DNA of 27,078 bases from an uncultured Ruminococcus sp. (GTDB lineage Bacteria; Bacillota; Clostridia; Oscillospirales; Ruminococcaceae), in NCBI GenBank assembly GCA_905199285.1, contig CAJKFZ010000007.1:1-27078 (forward strand), given 5' to 3'. Position numbers and translations under genes: made by a program. The notes beneath the pieces are model-generated. The model was not told the origin of the DNA. It saw only the letters and a program-made list of their open reading frames with translations, and did no database searches. Of the stretch, positions 7,463 to 14,460 are shown piece by piece; position 1 is the stretch's first letter; every line of letters begins with the position of its first letter.

Positions 7463-8641
7463 ATGAAAGAAATCGTACTTGTAAAATACGGAGAAATGGT
7501 TCTTAAGGGATTGAATAAAAAATCTTTTGAGGATATGCTTACAAAAAATATCAAGCGCAGAATCAAAAGTCTTGGTAAATTCGTATGCACCAGCGCTCAG
7601 TCTACGCTTTATATAACTCCGGCTGACGACGATATAGACCTTTCCGAGGTCGTTGATCGTGTCGGAAAAATCTTTGGTATCGCAGCTCTTTGCCGTGCCT
7701 GCGTGTGTGAAAAGGATTTTTCCGATATCTGTGATAAAAGTGTTGAATACCTCGGAGATATTCTTAGCTGTGCAAAGACTTTCAAGGTAAATGCAAAGCG
7801 TGCGGATAAGGCTTTTCCCATGAAATCGCCGGAGATATGCATGGAACTGGGTGGTATTCTTCTTGAAAAATTCCCGAATCTGTCTGTTGACGTTAAAAAT
7901 CCGGAAGTGACCGTTACGGTCGAGGTGCGTGATACAAACGCTTACGTTCATGCCGAGAATATCAAAGGCGCAGGCGGACTTCCTGTTGGAAGCAGCGGAA
8001 AGGCTATGCTTCTTCTCTCGGGCGGAATCGACAGTCCTGTAGCCGGATGGATGATGGCAAAAAGGGGAGTTCACATTGCCGCTATTCACTATGTCAGCCC
8101 ACCTTACACATCGGAACGTGCGCAGCTCAAGGTTGAGCAGCTTTGTGAAAAACTTACGGATTACTGCGGCGGAATAGCTTTCTACTGCGTTCCGTTTACT
8201 GAACTTCAGGAGGCTATCAAGGATAACTGTCCCGAAGAATATTTCACTATTATCATGAGAAGGCTTATGATGGAGATTGCTCAGCGTATAGCCGAAAAGG
8301 ATAATTGTCTTGCTCTGATAACAGGGGAAAGCGTTGGACAGGTCGCAAGCCAGACTATGGCGGCGATCGCCTGTACAGACGCTGTTTGCCGTATTCCTGT
8401 ATTTCGTCCGCTCGTTGGAATGGATAAGACCGAAATAATCGAAATTGCCCGTAAAATAGATACATTTGAAACTTCAACTCTTCCTTATGAGGATTGCTGT
8501 ACTGTATTTACTCCTCGTCATCCAAAGGTAAGACCGTTGCTTTCGGATGTTGAAAAGGCTCAGAACAGCTTTGATTTTGAACCTCTTATACAGAAAGCTG
8601 TTGAAAATACAGAGATGAAAACCTTTAACATAGGAAAGTAA
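7463..8641 (+). CDS. thiI: tRNA uracil 4-sulfurtransferase ThiI
   Basis: The 392-residue enzyme makes 4-thiouridine at position 8 of tRNA using ATP and persulfide sulfur. An N-terminal ferredoxin-like region and THUMP domain (about 1-165) precede the PP-loop ATPase domain with SGGIDSPVAGWMMAKRG (186-202). It ends after the PP-loop domain and lacks the rhodanese extension of the E. coli enzyme, so it is the shorter Gram-positive type that receives sulfur directly from its desulfurase. That partner is the gene immediately upstream. Shine-Dalgarno AAAGGAAA is present but rather far (about 12 nt) from the ATG. Confidence 0.96.
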   Translation: MKEIVLVKYGEMVLKGLNKKSFEDMLTKNIKRRIKSLGKFVCTSAQSTLYITPADDDIDLSEVVDRVGKIFGIAALCRACVCEKDFSDICDKSVEYLGDILSCAKTFKVNAKRADKAFPMKSPEICMELGGILLEKFPNLSVDVKNPEVTVTVEVRDTNAYVHAENIKGAGGLPVGSSGKAMLLLSGGIDSPVAGWMMAKRGVHIAAIHYVSPPYTSERAQLKVEQLCEKLTDYCGGIAFYCVPFTELQEAIKDNCPEEYFTIIMRRLMMEIAQRIAEKDNCLALITGESVGQVASQTMAAIACTDAVCRIPVFRPLVGMDKTEIIEIARKIDTFETSTLPYEDCCTVFTPRHPKVRPLLSDVEKAQNSFDFEPLIQKAVENTEMKTFNIGK

Positions 8642-8711
8642 AATTTCCAAATATTACAAATTGGTTAAAATGTTGTTGTGACTAAATAACAAAAATAATG
8701 GAGATGATATC

Positions 8712-9251
8712 GTGAACAATAGCCAAAATAACGAATATCTGCCCTTTAATCTTGACAAAACGGTTACAAATGTTGTAAAATTATTAAAACAGAAGGGTTT
8801 GACTGTCTCTGCGGCTGAAAGCTGTACGGGAGGTCTGCTATCTGAGCTGATAACTTCTGTTTCCGGAGCATCATCAGTTTTTGAACTGGGATTGTGTACT
8901 TATTCTGAGAGAATAAAGAGCGAATTTCTGGGAGTTCCGGAGAATGAAATAAAGAAATACGGCGTAGTCAGCAGTCAGGTTGCTTTGAGCATGGTCAAGG
9001 GACTGAAATTCCGTTCGGGAGCTGATGTATGCGTTTCAGTTACAGGAATTGCCGGTCCGGACGGCGGAACGGAAGAAACTCCGGTCGGAACGGTATATAT
9101 AGGTTTTGATATTATGGGCAGACAGTTTGTAGAATTGCCCGATCTAAGCGGTCTCACCGATAAAAGCCGCAGAAATATCCGCTATGCGGCTGCTGCTTTT
9201 GCTTTTGAGACTATTGAAAATGAACTGATGGAGGCGAATCAGTCAGAATGA
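8712..9251 (+). CDS. CinA C-terminal domain protein (nicotinamide-nucleotide amidohydrolase, PncC-like)
   Basis: This 179-residue protein is a stand-alone CinA C-terminal domain. It carries VSAAESCTGGLLSELIT (32-48) and VTGIAGPDGGTEETPVGTVYIG (about 110-131), the conserved amidohydrolase motifs. The family deamidates NMN to nicotinic acid mononucleotide in pyridine nucleotide recycling. It lacks the N-terminal molybdopterin-binding-like half of full CinA. The start is GTG at 8712, with GGAG about eight bases upstream. Its TGA overlaps the ATG of the sortase gene (ATGA), so they are co-translated although the functions seem unrelated. The 70-bp gap upstream shows no convincing promoter or terminator. 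Confidence 0.92.
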   Translation: MNNSQNNEYLPFNLDKTVTNVVKLLKQKGLTVSAAESCTGGLLSELITSVSGASSVFELGLCTYSERIKSEFLGVPENEIKKYGVVSSQVALSMVKGLKFRSGADVCVSVTGIAGPDGGTEETPVGTVYIGFDIMGRQFVELPDLSGLTDKSRRNIRYAAAAFAFETIENELMEANQSE

Positions 9252-10753
9252 GTGATTTATTAAAGGATTCGGCAGCAGAAAACAGCCCGGAATCAAAACT
9301 GCTTGCCGATAAAATCGGTAAGATAAAAAATTCTGTTCAGAATTCAAGCGAATCTGAATGGGAAACCGCTCTTGCGGAGCGAATAGCAAGAAAGGTTCAG
9401 AAAGTTAAGGAAAACAAAAGCTTGGATGCAGAAGATATTCTGAACGAACTTGCAGCAAAAAGTCACGAACCGGAGCTTTCGGAAGCTGATATTACTGCTG
9501 AAGCTCCGATCGAAGAGAATGTTTCGGAAATCTTTGCTGCTTCAAATGAAGAAGTCACTGCTGCTGCCCTGTCTGTTGCGGTGAAGGAAGATAGCGGCGC
9601 TTTGGAGGAGAACAAGGCGGTACAGGAGAAAATTCCCGAAAAAACGGCAGTTCCTGTTACTGCCGCAAAGGAAAAAACTCCGCCTGTGAAAAAGAAGAAG
9701 AAAAAAAAGAAGAAAACTTTTAAAGAGAGTTTTCTCGGTCTTTTTCCACAGAAAGGCGACAGTATCGGCGAACGTATAAGAAAGCTCGTTTTTCTCGGCT
9801 CGATAGTTGCAATTATCGTCTGCGGATATATGGTTTCTGACTATTATCTTGATCTGTGGAACAGCAAGAAAATAAATAATCAGGTTATGGATATGTACTG
9901 GACGTATGAGGACGAGGATTGGACTCCTCCGACAGCCGATTCTGAAACTGATGAGATCGATGACAGACCTGTTTATCATATGCTTTCCGGAGCAAGAAAG
10001 CTTCTCGATATAAACAGTGAGGTTGTAGGAGTTATTTCAATTCCTGATACTTTTGTAAATAATCCGGTTATGCAGGCAAGCGATAATTTTAAGTATCTTG
10101 ATGTTAAGATAAACGGCGATGAATCAAGAGCCGGAGAAATTTTCCTCGATTACAGAAATCATTTTGACGATGTCGATTCAGAGGGACATCTTAAATACCC
10201 GAATTCCGATAATCTCGTTATTTACGGTCATAATATGGGCGATGAAACAATGTTCGGAACACTTAAATATTATCAAAGAAATTATGATTATTACGAAAAG
10301 CATCCTGTTATCGAGCTTAATTCCAATTACGGACGCTACACCTATAAAATTTTTTCATTCTTTCTTCTCGATTCAGAGGATGAATCGGATACGAAATTCG
10401 ATTGCTGGAACAGGCTTAATTTCGAGGATGAAAAGGATTTCTATGATTTCGTCAATGAAGCCAAAAGAAGAACTCTTCGTACAAACGATGTTGATGTGAA
10501 ATACGGCGATAAGCTTTTAACTCTTTCTACCTGCAATACTCTTCTTGGCGACAGAGGAAGACTTATTATCCTTGCAAGACTTGTTCGTGACGGCGAAGAT
10601 CCACTGGAAGGAACCCAGAACAGTGAGGCTAATCCTAATATCAAATGGCCGTCGCTTTATTATAGTTATTCTGATACAAGCTATCGGTATGATCCTAATG
10701 CAGAGTTTGTGCCTTACGGACCGAATGAATCAGAAGAAAAAAAGTCGGACTGA
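9248..10753 (+). CDS. srtB: Class B sortase with long cytoplasmic N-terminal extension
   Basis: In this 501-residue protein the C-terminal half (about 250-450) is a class B sortase. It has the catalytic His328 (YGHNMGDETMFGTL), Cys429 (LTLSTCN) and Arg438 (GRLIILARL). One membrane helix lies at about 179-197 (KLVFLGSIVAIIVCGYMVS). In front are about 175 residues predicted to face the cytoplasm: an acidic, Ala/Glu/Ser-rich segment, then nine consecutive lysines (148-156). Usual class B sortases are 230-300 residues, so the N-terminal extension is unusual. The enzyme would cleave a sorting signal on surface proteins and join them to peptidoglycan or to each other. No protein with an obvious sorting signal is in the window. 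A second sortase follows 55 bp downstream. Confidence 0.92.
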   Translation: MSDLLKDSAAENSPESKLLADKIGKIKNSVQNSSESEWETALAERIARKVQKVKENKSLDAEDILNELAAKSHEPELSEADITAEAPIEENVSEIFAASNEEVTAAALSVAVKEDSGALEENKAVQEKIPEKTAVPVTAAKEKTPPVKKKKKKKKKTFKESFLGLFPQKGDSIGERIRKLVFLGSIVAIIVCGYMVSDYYLDLWNSKKINNQVMDMYWTYEDEDWTPPTADSETDEIDDRPVYHMLSGARKLLDINSEVVGVISIPDTFVNNPVMQASDNFKYLDVKINGDESRAGEIFLDYRNHFDDVDSEGHLKYPNSDNLVIYGHNMGDETMFGTLKYYQRNYDYYEKHPVIELNSNYGRYTYKIFSFFLLDSEDESDTKFDCWNRLNFEDEKDFYDFVNEAKRRTLRTNDVDVKYGDKLLTLSTCNTLLGDRGRLIILARLVRDGEDPLEGTQNSEANPNIKWPSLYYSYSDTSYRYDPNAEFVPYGPNESEEKKSD

Positions 10754-10808
10754 TTTTATATTGATATAGATCTTCAATCCAAGCAATATCAGAGGTGTAA
10801 TCTTTCAA

Positions 10809-11711
10809 ATGAAAAAACCTGTTAAAATTGTATCTGCCTGCGTTGCCTGTGCGGCTGCTGTCGGACTGGGAGCATATGTTTATTCAATTAATAAAGATCA
10901 GAAAATGGTTCCCACTTTCAGCAGCGTTGACGAACCGCAGACAGTTCCTATAACCGAGCCTGTTACAGAGGAAATGAAACTCCCCGATAACTGGGCAGAA
11001 AATATTCCTTATGTTCCTTCTGAAACCGGAATGACACAGCGTGCCAGAATGCTTCTACGGAAGAATCCGGATGTTATCGGATATCTTAAAATCGACGGAA
11101 CCAACGTTGATTATCCGGTTCTTCTTGATCCGGGAGAGATCGAAGAGGGCGACCCTTTTTACGGTCCGGAAGAGTATATTGCAAATTCCTACTATCTCTA
11201 TAAAGATCTGGACAGAAATTATGACATAGAAGGCTCGCTCTTCATGGATTACCGTGACGTTTTCGGAAGTGATGAAGATGAGCAATCTGAGAATATCATT
11301 ATTCACGGTCATGATATGGCAAACAATTCGCAGTTTGGTTCGCTGAGATGGTACAGACAGGATTACGGTTTGTATGAGCAAAATCCATTTATACGTTTAA
11401 GCTCGAATTACAGGGATTATGACTATGTTATTTTTGCTTTTCTGACAGCGAGCGGCAATTACGATGGAAACGATTTTGTTTACTGGAATATGGAAGAACT
11501 TGATACAAAAGAGGATTTTGATTTCTTTGTTGACCGCTGTAAGAGCTGGGCTATGCTCGATACAGGAATCGATGTTGAATACGGCGATAAGCTTTTAACG
11601 CTTTCAACTTGCTACCAGAACTATGATAACTCACGTTTTATTATAGTTGCAAGACGCCTCAGAGACGGCGAAACGGTCAGCGATATGAATTCTATAGCTC
11701 ATACCGAGTAA
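10809..11711 (+). CDS. srtB: Class B sortase
   Basis: The 300-residue enzyme has an N-terminal signal anchor (about 5-25), a Thr/Pro/Glu-rich linker (about 35-60) and a class B sortase domain with His168 (HGHDMANNSQFGSL), Cys268 (LTLSTCY) and Arg276 (SRFIIVARRLR). AGAGGTG precedes the ATG. It is a tandem paralogue of the preceding gene: the DNA around the catalytic cysteine (ACGGCGATAAGCTTTTAAC) is identical in both. The TAA at 11709-11711 is followed in the same frame by 22 sense codons encoding a Pro/Glu/Thr/Ser-rich tail before the next stop, so the protein may once have been longer. Confidence 0.93.
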   Translation: MKKPVKIVSACVACAAAVGLGAYVYSINKDQKMVPTFSSVDEPQTVPITEPVTEEMKLPDNWAENIPYVPSETGMTQRARMLLRKNPDVIGYLKIDGTNVDYPVLLDPGEIEEGDPFYGPEEYIANSYYLYKDLDRNYDIEGSLFMDYRDVFGSDEDEQSENIIIHGHDMANNSQFGSLRWYRQDYGLYEQNPFIRLSSNYRDYDYVIFAFLTASGNYDGNDFVYWNMEELDTKEDFDFFVDRCKSWAMLDTGIDVEYGDKLLTLSTCYQNYDNSRFIIVARRLRDGETVSDMNSIAHTE

Positions 11712-11780
11712 TGGATAAAGGCTCATCAGCCTGATCCTGAAACAACTTCCTCAGAGCCGGAAACAACCAATGCACAATAA
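11712..11780 (+). other. In-frame coding-like tail after the second sortase stop
   Basis: Directly after the sortase TAA the same frame reads WIKAHQPDPETTSSEPETTN, A, Q and then TAA (11778-11780). The Glu-Thr-Thr-rich composition is that of exported linker tails in this window (compare the SpoIID-like protein) and not of random non-coding DNA. There is no start codon or ribosome-binding site of its own. It looks like the remnant of a longer sortase C-terminus. Confidence 0.5.
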
Positions 11781-11875
11781 TCATGGTAGCATTATTTAAT
11801 TTTTTATCTATATAAGGATGACTTTGTCTACATAATTTATTGTCGAACGTTTAATTACTCTATTGACATTCGTCT

Positions 11876-11913
11876 AATCATTTCCAATTCCCTTATGGGG
11901 ATTTGAAATGATT
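11876..11913. other. Long hairpin next to repeat copy C
   Basis: An imperfect 17-position stem has arms AATCATTTC-c-AATTCCC and GGGGATT-t-GAAATGATT with a TTAT loop: one mismatch and one G-U. No T tract follows, so it is not a classical terminator. It abuts the TATTAAT end of copy C, as the hairpin at 23778-23818 does for copy D. The remaining stretch 11781-11875 is AT-rich with nothing I can name. Confidence 0.6.
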
Positions 11914-12041
11914 AATACTGGGTTTCCAAAGGGTTACTCCCCACAGTTTGGGGAGATGTCGGCTTGCCGACAGAGGGGACGGGCGCCAGTTAGGCGGATT
12001 ACCCCTTTGGCAGGAAGTTTAAGGAGGACAGCGTCCTCCTT
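11911..12041 (-). repeat. Structured intergenic repeat, copy C (inverted, with an insertion)
   Basis: Read on the minus strand this is the same unit as copies A, B and D. H1 is AAGGAGGAC-gct-GTCCTCCTT (12021-12041, perfect 9-bp stem). The H2 arms are CCAAAGGG/CCCTTTGG (11926-11933 and 12003-12010), and the end is CCCAGTATTAAT. The 5-nt GTACA loop of H2 is replaced by about 69 nt carrying their own palindromes: CTCCCC/GGGGAG (11937-11955) and TGTCGGC/GCCGACA (11957-11972). Confidence 0.8.
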
Positions 12042-12091
12042 GTAATGGGAAAAATCAAATACTGTAACCATGAATAAATGGAGTTATATTT

Positions 12092-13510
12092 ATGAAAAAG
12101 AGAAAAATGACAAAAAGTGCCGCCGCTTTAATGGCTGGAACGCTTGCTTTTACGGGAGCAGTTTCCGGATTGGTTTATGCTCAGGAAACTACAGAGACCG
12201 AGACTTCTTCTGAATCGGCAGTTACGGATACAACTGCGGAAAATACGTCGGAAACAACTGAAACAACAGAATCTGTTTCCGATTCTTCAAACGAAAACGA
12301 AATTATTCCGGAAGAGGAAGAAGAACCGATAAATTGGGTGAAAACAGATATTTCCGAGTACGATTCAAGTATGTCTCTTATCAGGTACGAACTTACAACT
12401 CCGGAAATGCTTGAAGTCCCGGAAGCTGCTCCATCCGAGAAAAAAGAACTTACCGAAGATGCCGTAGAAGCTATGATAGCAAGGCGAAAGGCTATCAAAA
12501 AAGCGTCGCCCTCTCTTACAAGAAAATCAAGAAACGCAGAACCGACTGAGGTTGAGCTTTATCTTTCCGGAAAGCCGGTGGGGTATGTTCCTCCGAACAG
12601 AGATCTGTCTGTAAACGCTCAGCCAGGCGAATTTGCTTTTGTTACATACGGCTGGGGACACGGCGTTGGAATGAGCCAGAACGGCGCAAATATGTACGCT
12701 TCATATAGCGGCTGGACTTATCAGGATATTCTTTTCCATTATTATCCAGGAACTTACCTCATGAATACCGAAATGACCGATGAAGAAGAGCTTACCGTCG
12801 GTCATGTTCCTGCCGGGGAAACTCTGGATGTAATTTCACAGATAGTATATAACGAGGTTGGAGGTTCAATGGCATATGAAGCTATAAAGGCTCAGGCTGT
12901 TGCGGCTTATACCTATATTAAATATAATGGTGACGATGCAAACGATCTGATAATGAAACCGAATCCGCCTCAGATAGTTATTGACGCCTGCACTGAAGTT
13001 CTCGGCGAGGCTCTTTTCTATGACGGCGATTATGCTCTTACCATGTTCTCGGCTTCAAGCGGAGGATGCTCGGCAAACTGCTATGAGGTTTTCTATCAGG
13101 ATATTCCTTATCTTACCAGCGTTCAGAGCGATTATGACGGCGCTTATGATCCGCATTACGGAACAGTTACATATATAAGTGAATCTGATCTGAGAAATCG
13201 TATACAATCCCAGTACGGAATCACTCTTTCGGACGATCCGAATAACTGGATTCAGCCGATCTATTCCGAACAGACCGGCTACGCTACCGATGTTCTTATT
13301 GACGGACAGATGTATGTGAGAGCATATGCATTCTCGCTTGCTATGGGACTTAAATCCTGCAAATTCAATCTTACTTATACTCCGCCGGTTTACACGGAAG
13401 AACCGACTGAATCTCCTGAAGATTCGGACTTTAAGGAAGATTATGATGAAGCCCACAGTACAACTGCTCCTTCCGATACTTCTTCGGATGCAGCATCAGA
13501 CTCAGAATAA
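12092..13510 (+). CDS. Secreted SpoIID/LytB-like protein with circularly permuted domain
   Basis: This is a 472-residue exported protein: Sec signal peptide (1-30, ending VYA-QE), a Thr/Ser/Glu-rich linker (31-80), the SpoIID-type domain (about 180-430) and another Thr/Ser/Asp/Glu-rich tail. SpoIID proteins are peptidoglycan lytic transglycosylases acting on glycan strands with stem peptides removed. Motif order here is YGWGHGVGMSQNGA (186-199) and HYYPGTYL (216-223) first. VYNEVGGSMAYEAIKAQAVA (252-271, probable catalytic Glu255), SASSGGCSANC (320-330) and RAYAFSLAMGLKSCKF (410-425) come after. In SpoIID and LytB the GHGxGMSQ segment comes last. GGAG lies eight bases before the ATG. Cys326 and Cys330 could bind a metal (inference). 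Neighbouring sortases suggest a cell-surface locus. It is probably not sporulation SpoIID itself. Confidence 0.88.
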   Translation: MKKRKMTKSAAALMAGTLAFTGAVSGLVYAQETTETETSSESAVTDTTAENTSETTETTESVSDSSNENEIIPEEEEEPINWVKTDISEYDSSMSLIRYELTTPEMLEVPEAAPSEKKELTEDAVEAMIARRKAIKKASPSLTRKSRNAEPTEVELYLSGKPVGYVPPNRDLSVNAQPGEFAFVTYGWGHGVGMSQNGANMYASYSGWTYQDILFHYYPGTYLMNTEMTDEEELTVGHVPAGETLDVISQIVYNEVGGSMAYEAIKAQAVAAYTYIKYNGDDANDLIMKPNPPQIVIDACTEVLGEALFYDGDYALTMFSASSGGCSANCYEVFYQDIPYLTSVQSDYDGAYDPHYGTVTYISESDLRNRIQSQYGITLSDDPNNWIQPIYSEQTGYATDVLIDGQMYVRAYAFSLAMGLKSCKFNLTYTPPVYTEEPTESPEDSDFKEDYDEAHSTTAPSDTSSDAASDSE

Positions 13511-13533
13511 AATTTGAATATAACTTTTCAGAA

Positions 13534-13580
13534 AATCCTCGAACAGAACGAAAATAATTCTGTTCGAGGATTTGTTTTAT
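13534..13580 (+). terminator. Rho-independent terminator after the SpoIID-like gene
   Basis: A perfect 15-bp stem has arms AATCCTCGAACAGAA (13534-13548) and TTCTGTTCGAGGATT (13558-13572), a 9-nt loop and then TGTTTTAT. It separates the surface-protein region from the dcw cluster. Confidence 0.88.
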
Positions 13581-13633
13581 AGGTCGGATCAGGCGATTTT
13601 GCGGAAAAATGCAAAAAAATTCCTGACTTTTTT

Positions 13634-13663
13634 CTGAAAAGGTGAAAAACGGTGAAATATAAT
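13634..13663 (+). promoter_or_regulatory. Distal mraZ promoter with two GGTGA (MraZ-type) boxes in its spacer
   Basis: A -35-like CTGAAA (13634-13639) and a perfect -10 TATAAT (13658-13663) have an 18-bp spacer. The spacer holds two GGTGA boxes at 13641 and 13651, exactly 10 bp apart. MraZ of E. coli binds TGGG-type repeats with the same 10-bp period, so this is a probable MraZ operator that blocks its own promoter. The box sequence differs from E. coli, so the assignment is inferred. Confidence 0.55.
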
Positions 13664-13784
13664 TAACAAATATAACTAAACTTAAAACATTTGTTTTTAT
13701 GTCGAACCTTCTGATTTGAATGTTTTATATATAATCACTGAATATGCGACGCATACAATGTTTAGTTTTGTGCAATGTTCCATC

Positions 13785-13867
13785 TTGATTAATCTCTTAT
13801 AAAGTGTTAAAATAATTATAGGGTGAAAAAAGGTGATTAGTTGTAATTTTCGCCGCATTTAAGGTGA
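13785..13867 (+). promoter_or_regulatory. Proximal mraZ promoter with downstream GGTGA boxes
   Basis: A -35 TTGATT (13785-13790), 17-bp spacer and -10 TAAAAT (13808-13813) are followed, at the predicted start of transcription, by GGTGA at 13822 and 13832 (10-bp period), with a further GGTGA at 13863. Together with the distal pair this makes five boxes in about 230 bp. Apart from these two promoters I see nothing in 13664-13784 that I can defend. Confidence 0.5.
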
Positions 13868-13907
13868 AATTACTAAAGCGAGTTAGAAGGAAGGCGAGGC
13901 GAAGTTC

Positions 13908-14339
13908 ATGGCAGATCCGTTATGCGGTACTTATTATCCAAGTATCGACCAGAAAGGTCGTATGAGCTTCCCAAATAAGCTTCGTGATATACTCGGACCG
14001 GAGTTCTATTTGTGCGCCGGTCATGACGATCACTATATCGCCGTTTATTCTCCTGAGGAATTTGAAGCGTACCGAAGCAAACTCTTTTCCGTTCCCGGAA
14101 AAAAGGGAAGCAACATCAGAAGAATCTTACTTTCCTGCACCGATAAGCAAACACCGGATAAACAGGGAAGAATTTTTATTGCTCAGCAGCTAAGAGATTA
14201 TGCTGGAATAACTGATGACGTTGTTGTAATAGGTTCTGAAAACAGAGCCGAAATATGGAACAGAGCTGCATGGGAAGAATTCAGCAGCAGCATTACTCTT
14301 GATGATATCAATGATGCTCTTGCAGACCTCGTTCTTTAG
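13908..14339 (+). CDS. mraZ: Transcriptional regulator MraZ
   Basis: The 143-residue protein contains two tandem SpoVT/AbrB-like half-domains, each with the DxxxR signature: DQKGRMSFPNKLRD (14-27) and DKQGRIFIAQQLRD (84-97). MraZ forms a ring-shaped multimer that binds short direct repeats in its own promoter and represses the dcw cluster. Length is typical. GGCGAGG lies eight bases upstream of the ATG. It opens the cluster as in most bacteria, and its leader carries spaced GGTGA boxes that probably are its operator. An attenuator-like hairpin follows before rsmH. Confidence 0.95.
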   Translation: MADPLCGTYYPSIDQKGRMSFPNKLRDILGPEFYLCAGHDDHYIAVYSPEEFEAYRSKLFSVPGKKGSNIRRILLSCTDKQTPDKQGRIFIAQQLRDYAGITDDVVVIGSENRAEIWNRAAWEEFSSSITLDDINDALADLVL

Positions 14340-14341
14340 AG

Positions 14342-14378
14342 AAAATCAGCAAAACCGCAGAAAGCGGTCTGATTTTTT
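14342..14378 (+). terminator. Terminator-like hairpin between mraZ and rsmH
   Basis: AATCAG pairs with CTGATT and ACCGC with GCGGT (14354-14358 with 14364-14368), with a CAAA bulge on the left arm, followed by six T residues (14373-14378). Because no promoter is evident between here and rsmH, it more likely reduces read-through (partial terminator) than ends the operon. Confidence 0.65.
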
Positions 14379-14460
14379 CGCTTTAAGCTTATTTCAAAGT
14401 CCGGTGAGCTTACGGCTGAAAAGCTTGCAGGCCCGGCTGTTTTAAGGAGAGGTTTTTATA

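Noticed and set aside
11863..11868. Perfect TTGACA as a possible -35 for the SpoIID-like gene
   Set aside because: The hexamer 17 bp downstream is AATTCC and lies inside a hairpin; no usable -10.
13752..13759. CATACAAT, identical to the -10 of sigma-E sporulation promoters, in the mraZ leader
   Set aside because: No matching -35 element is found 13-15 bp upstream; a single 8-mer in AT-rich DNA is not enough.
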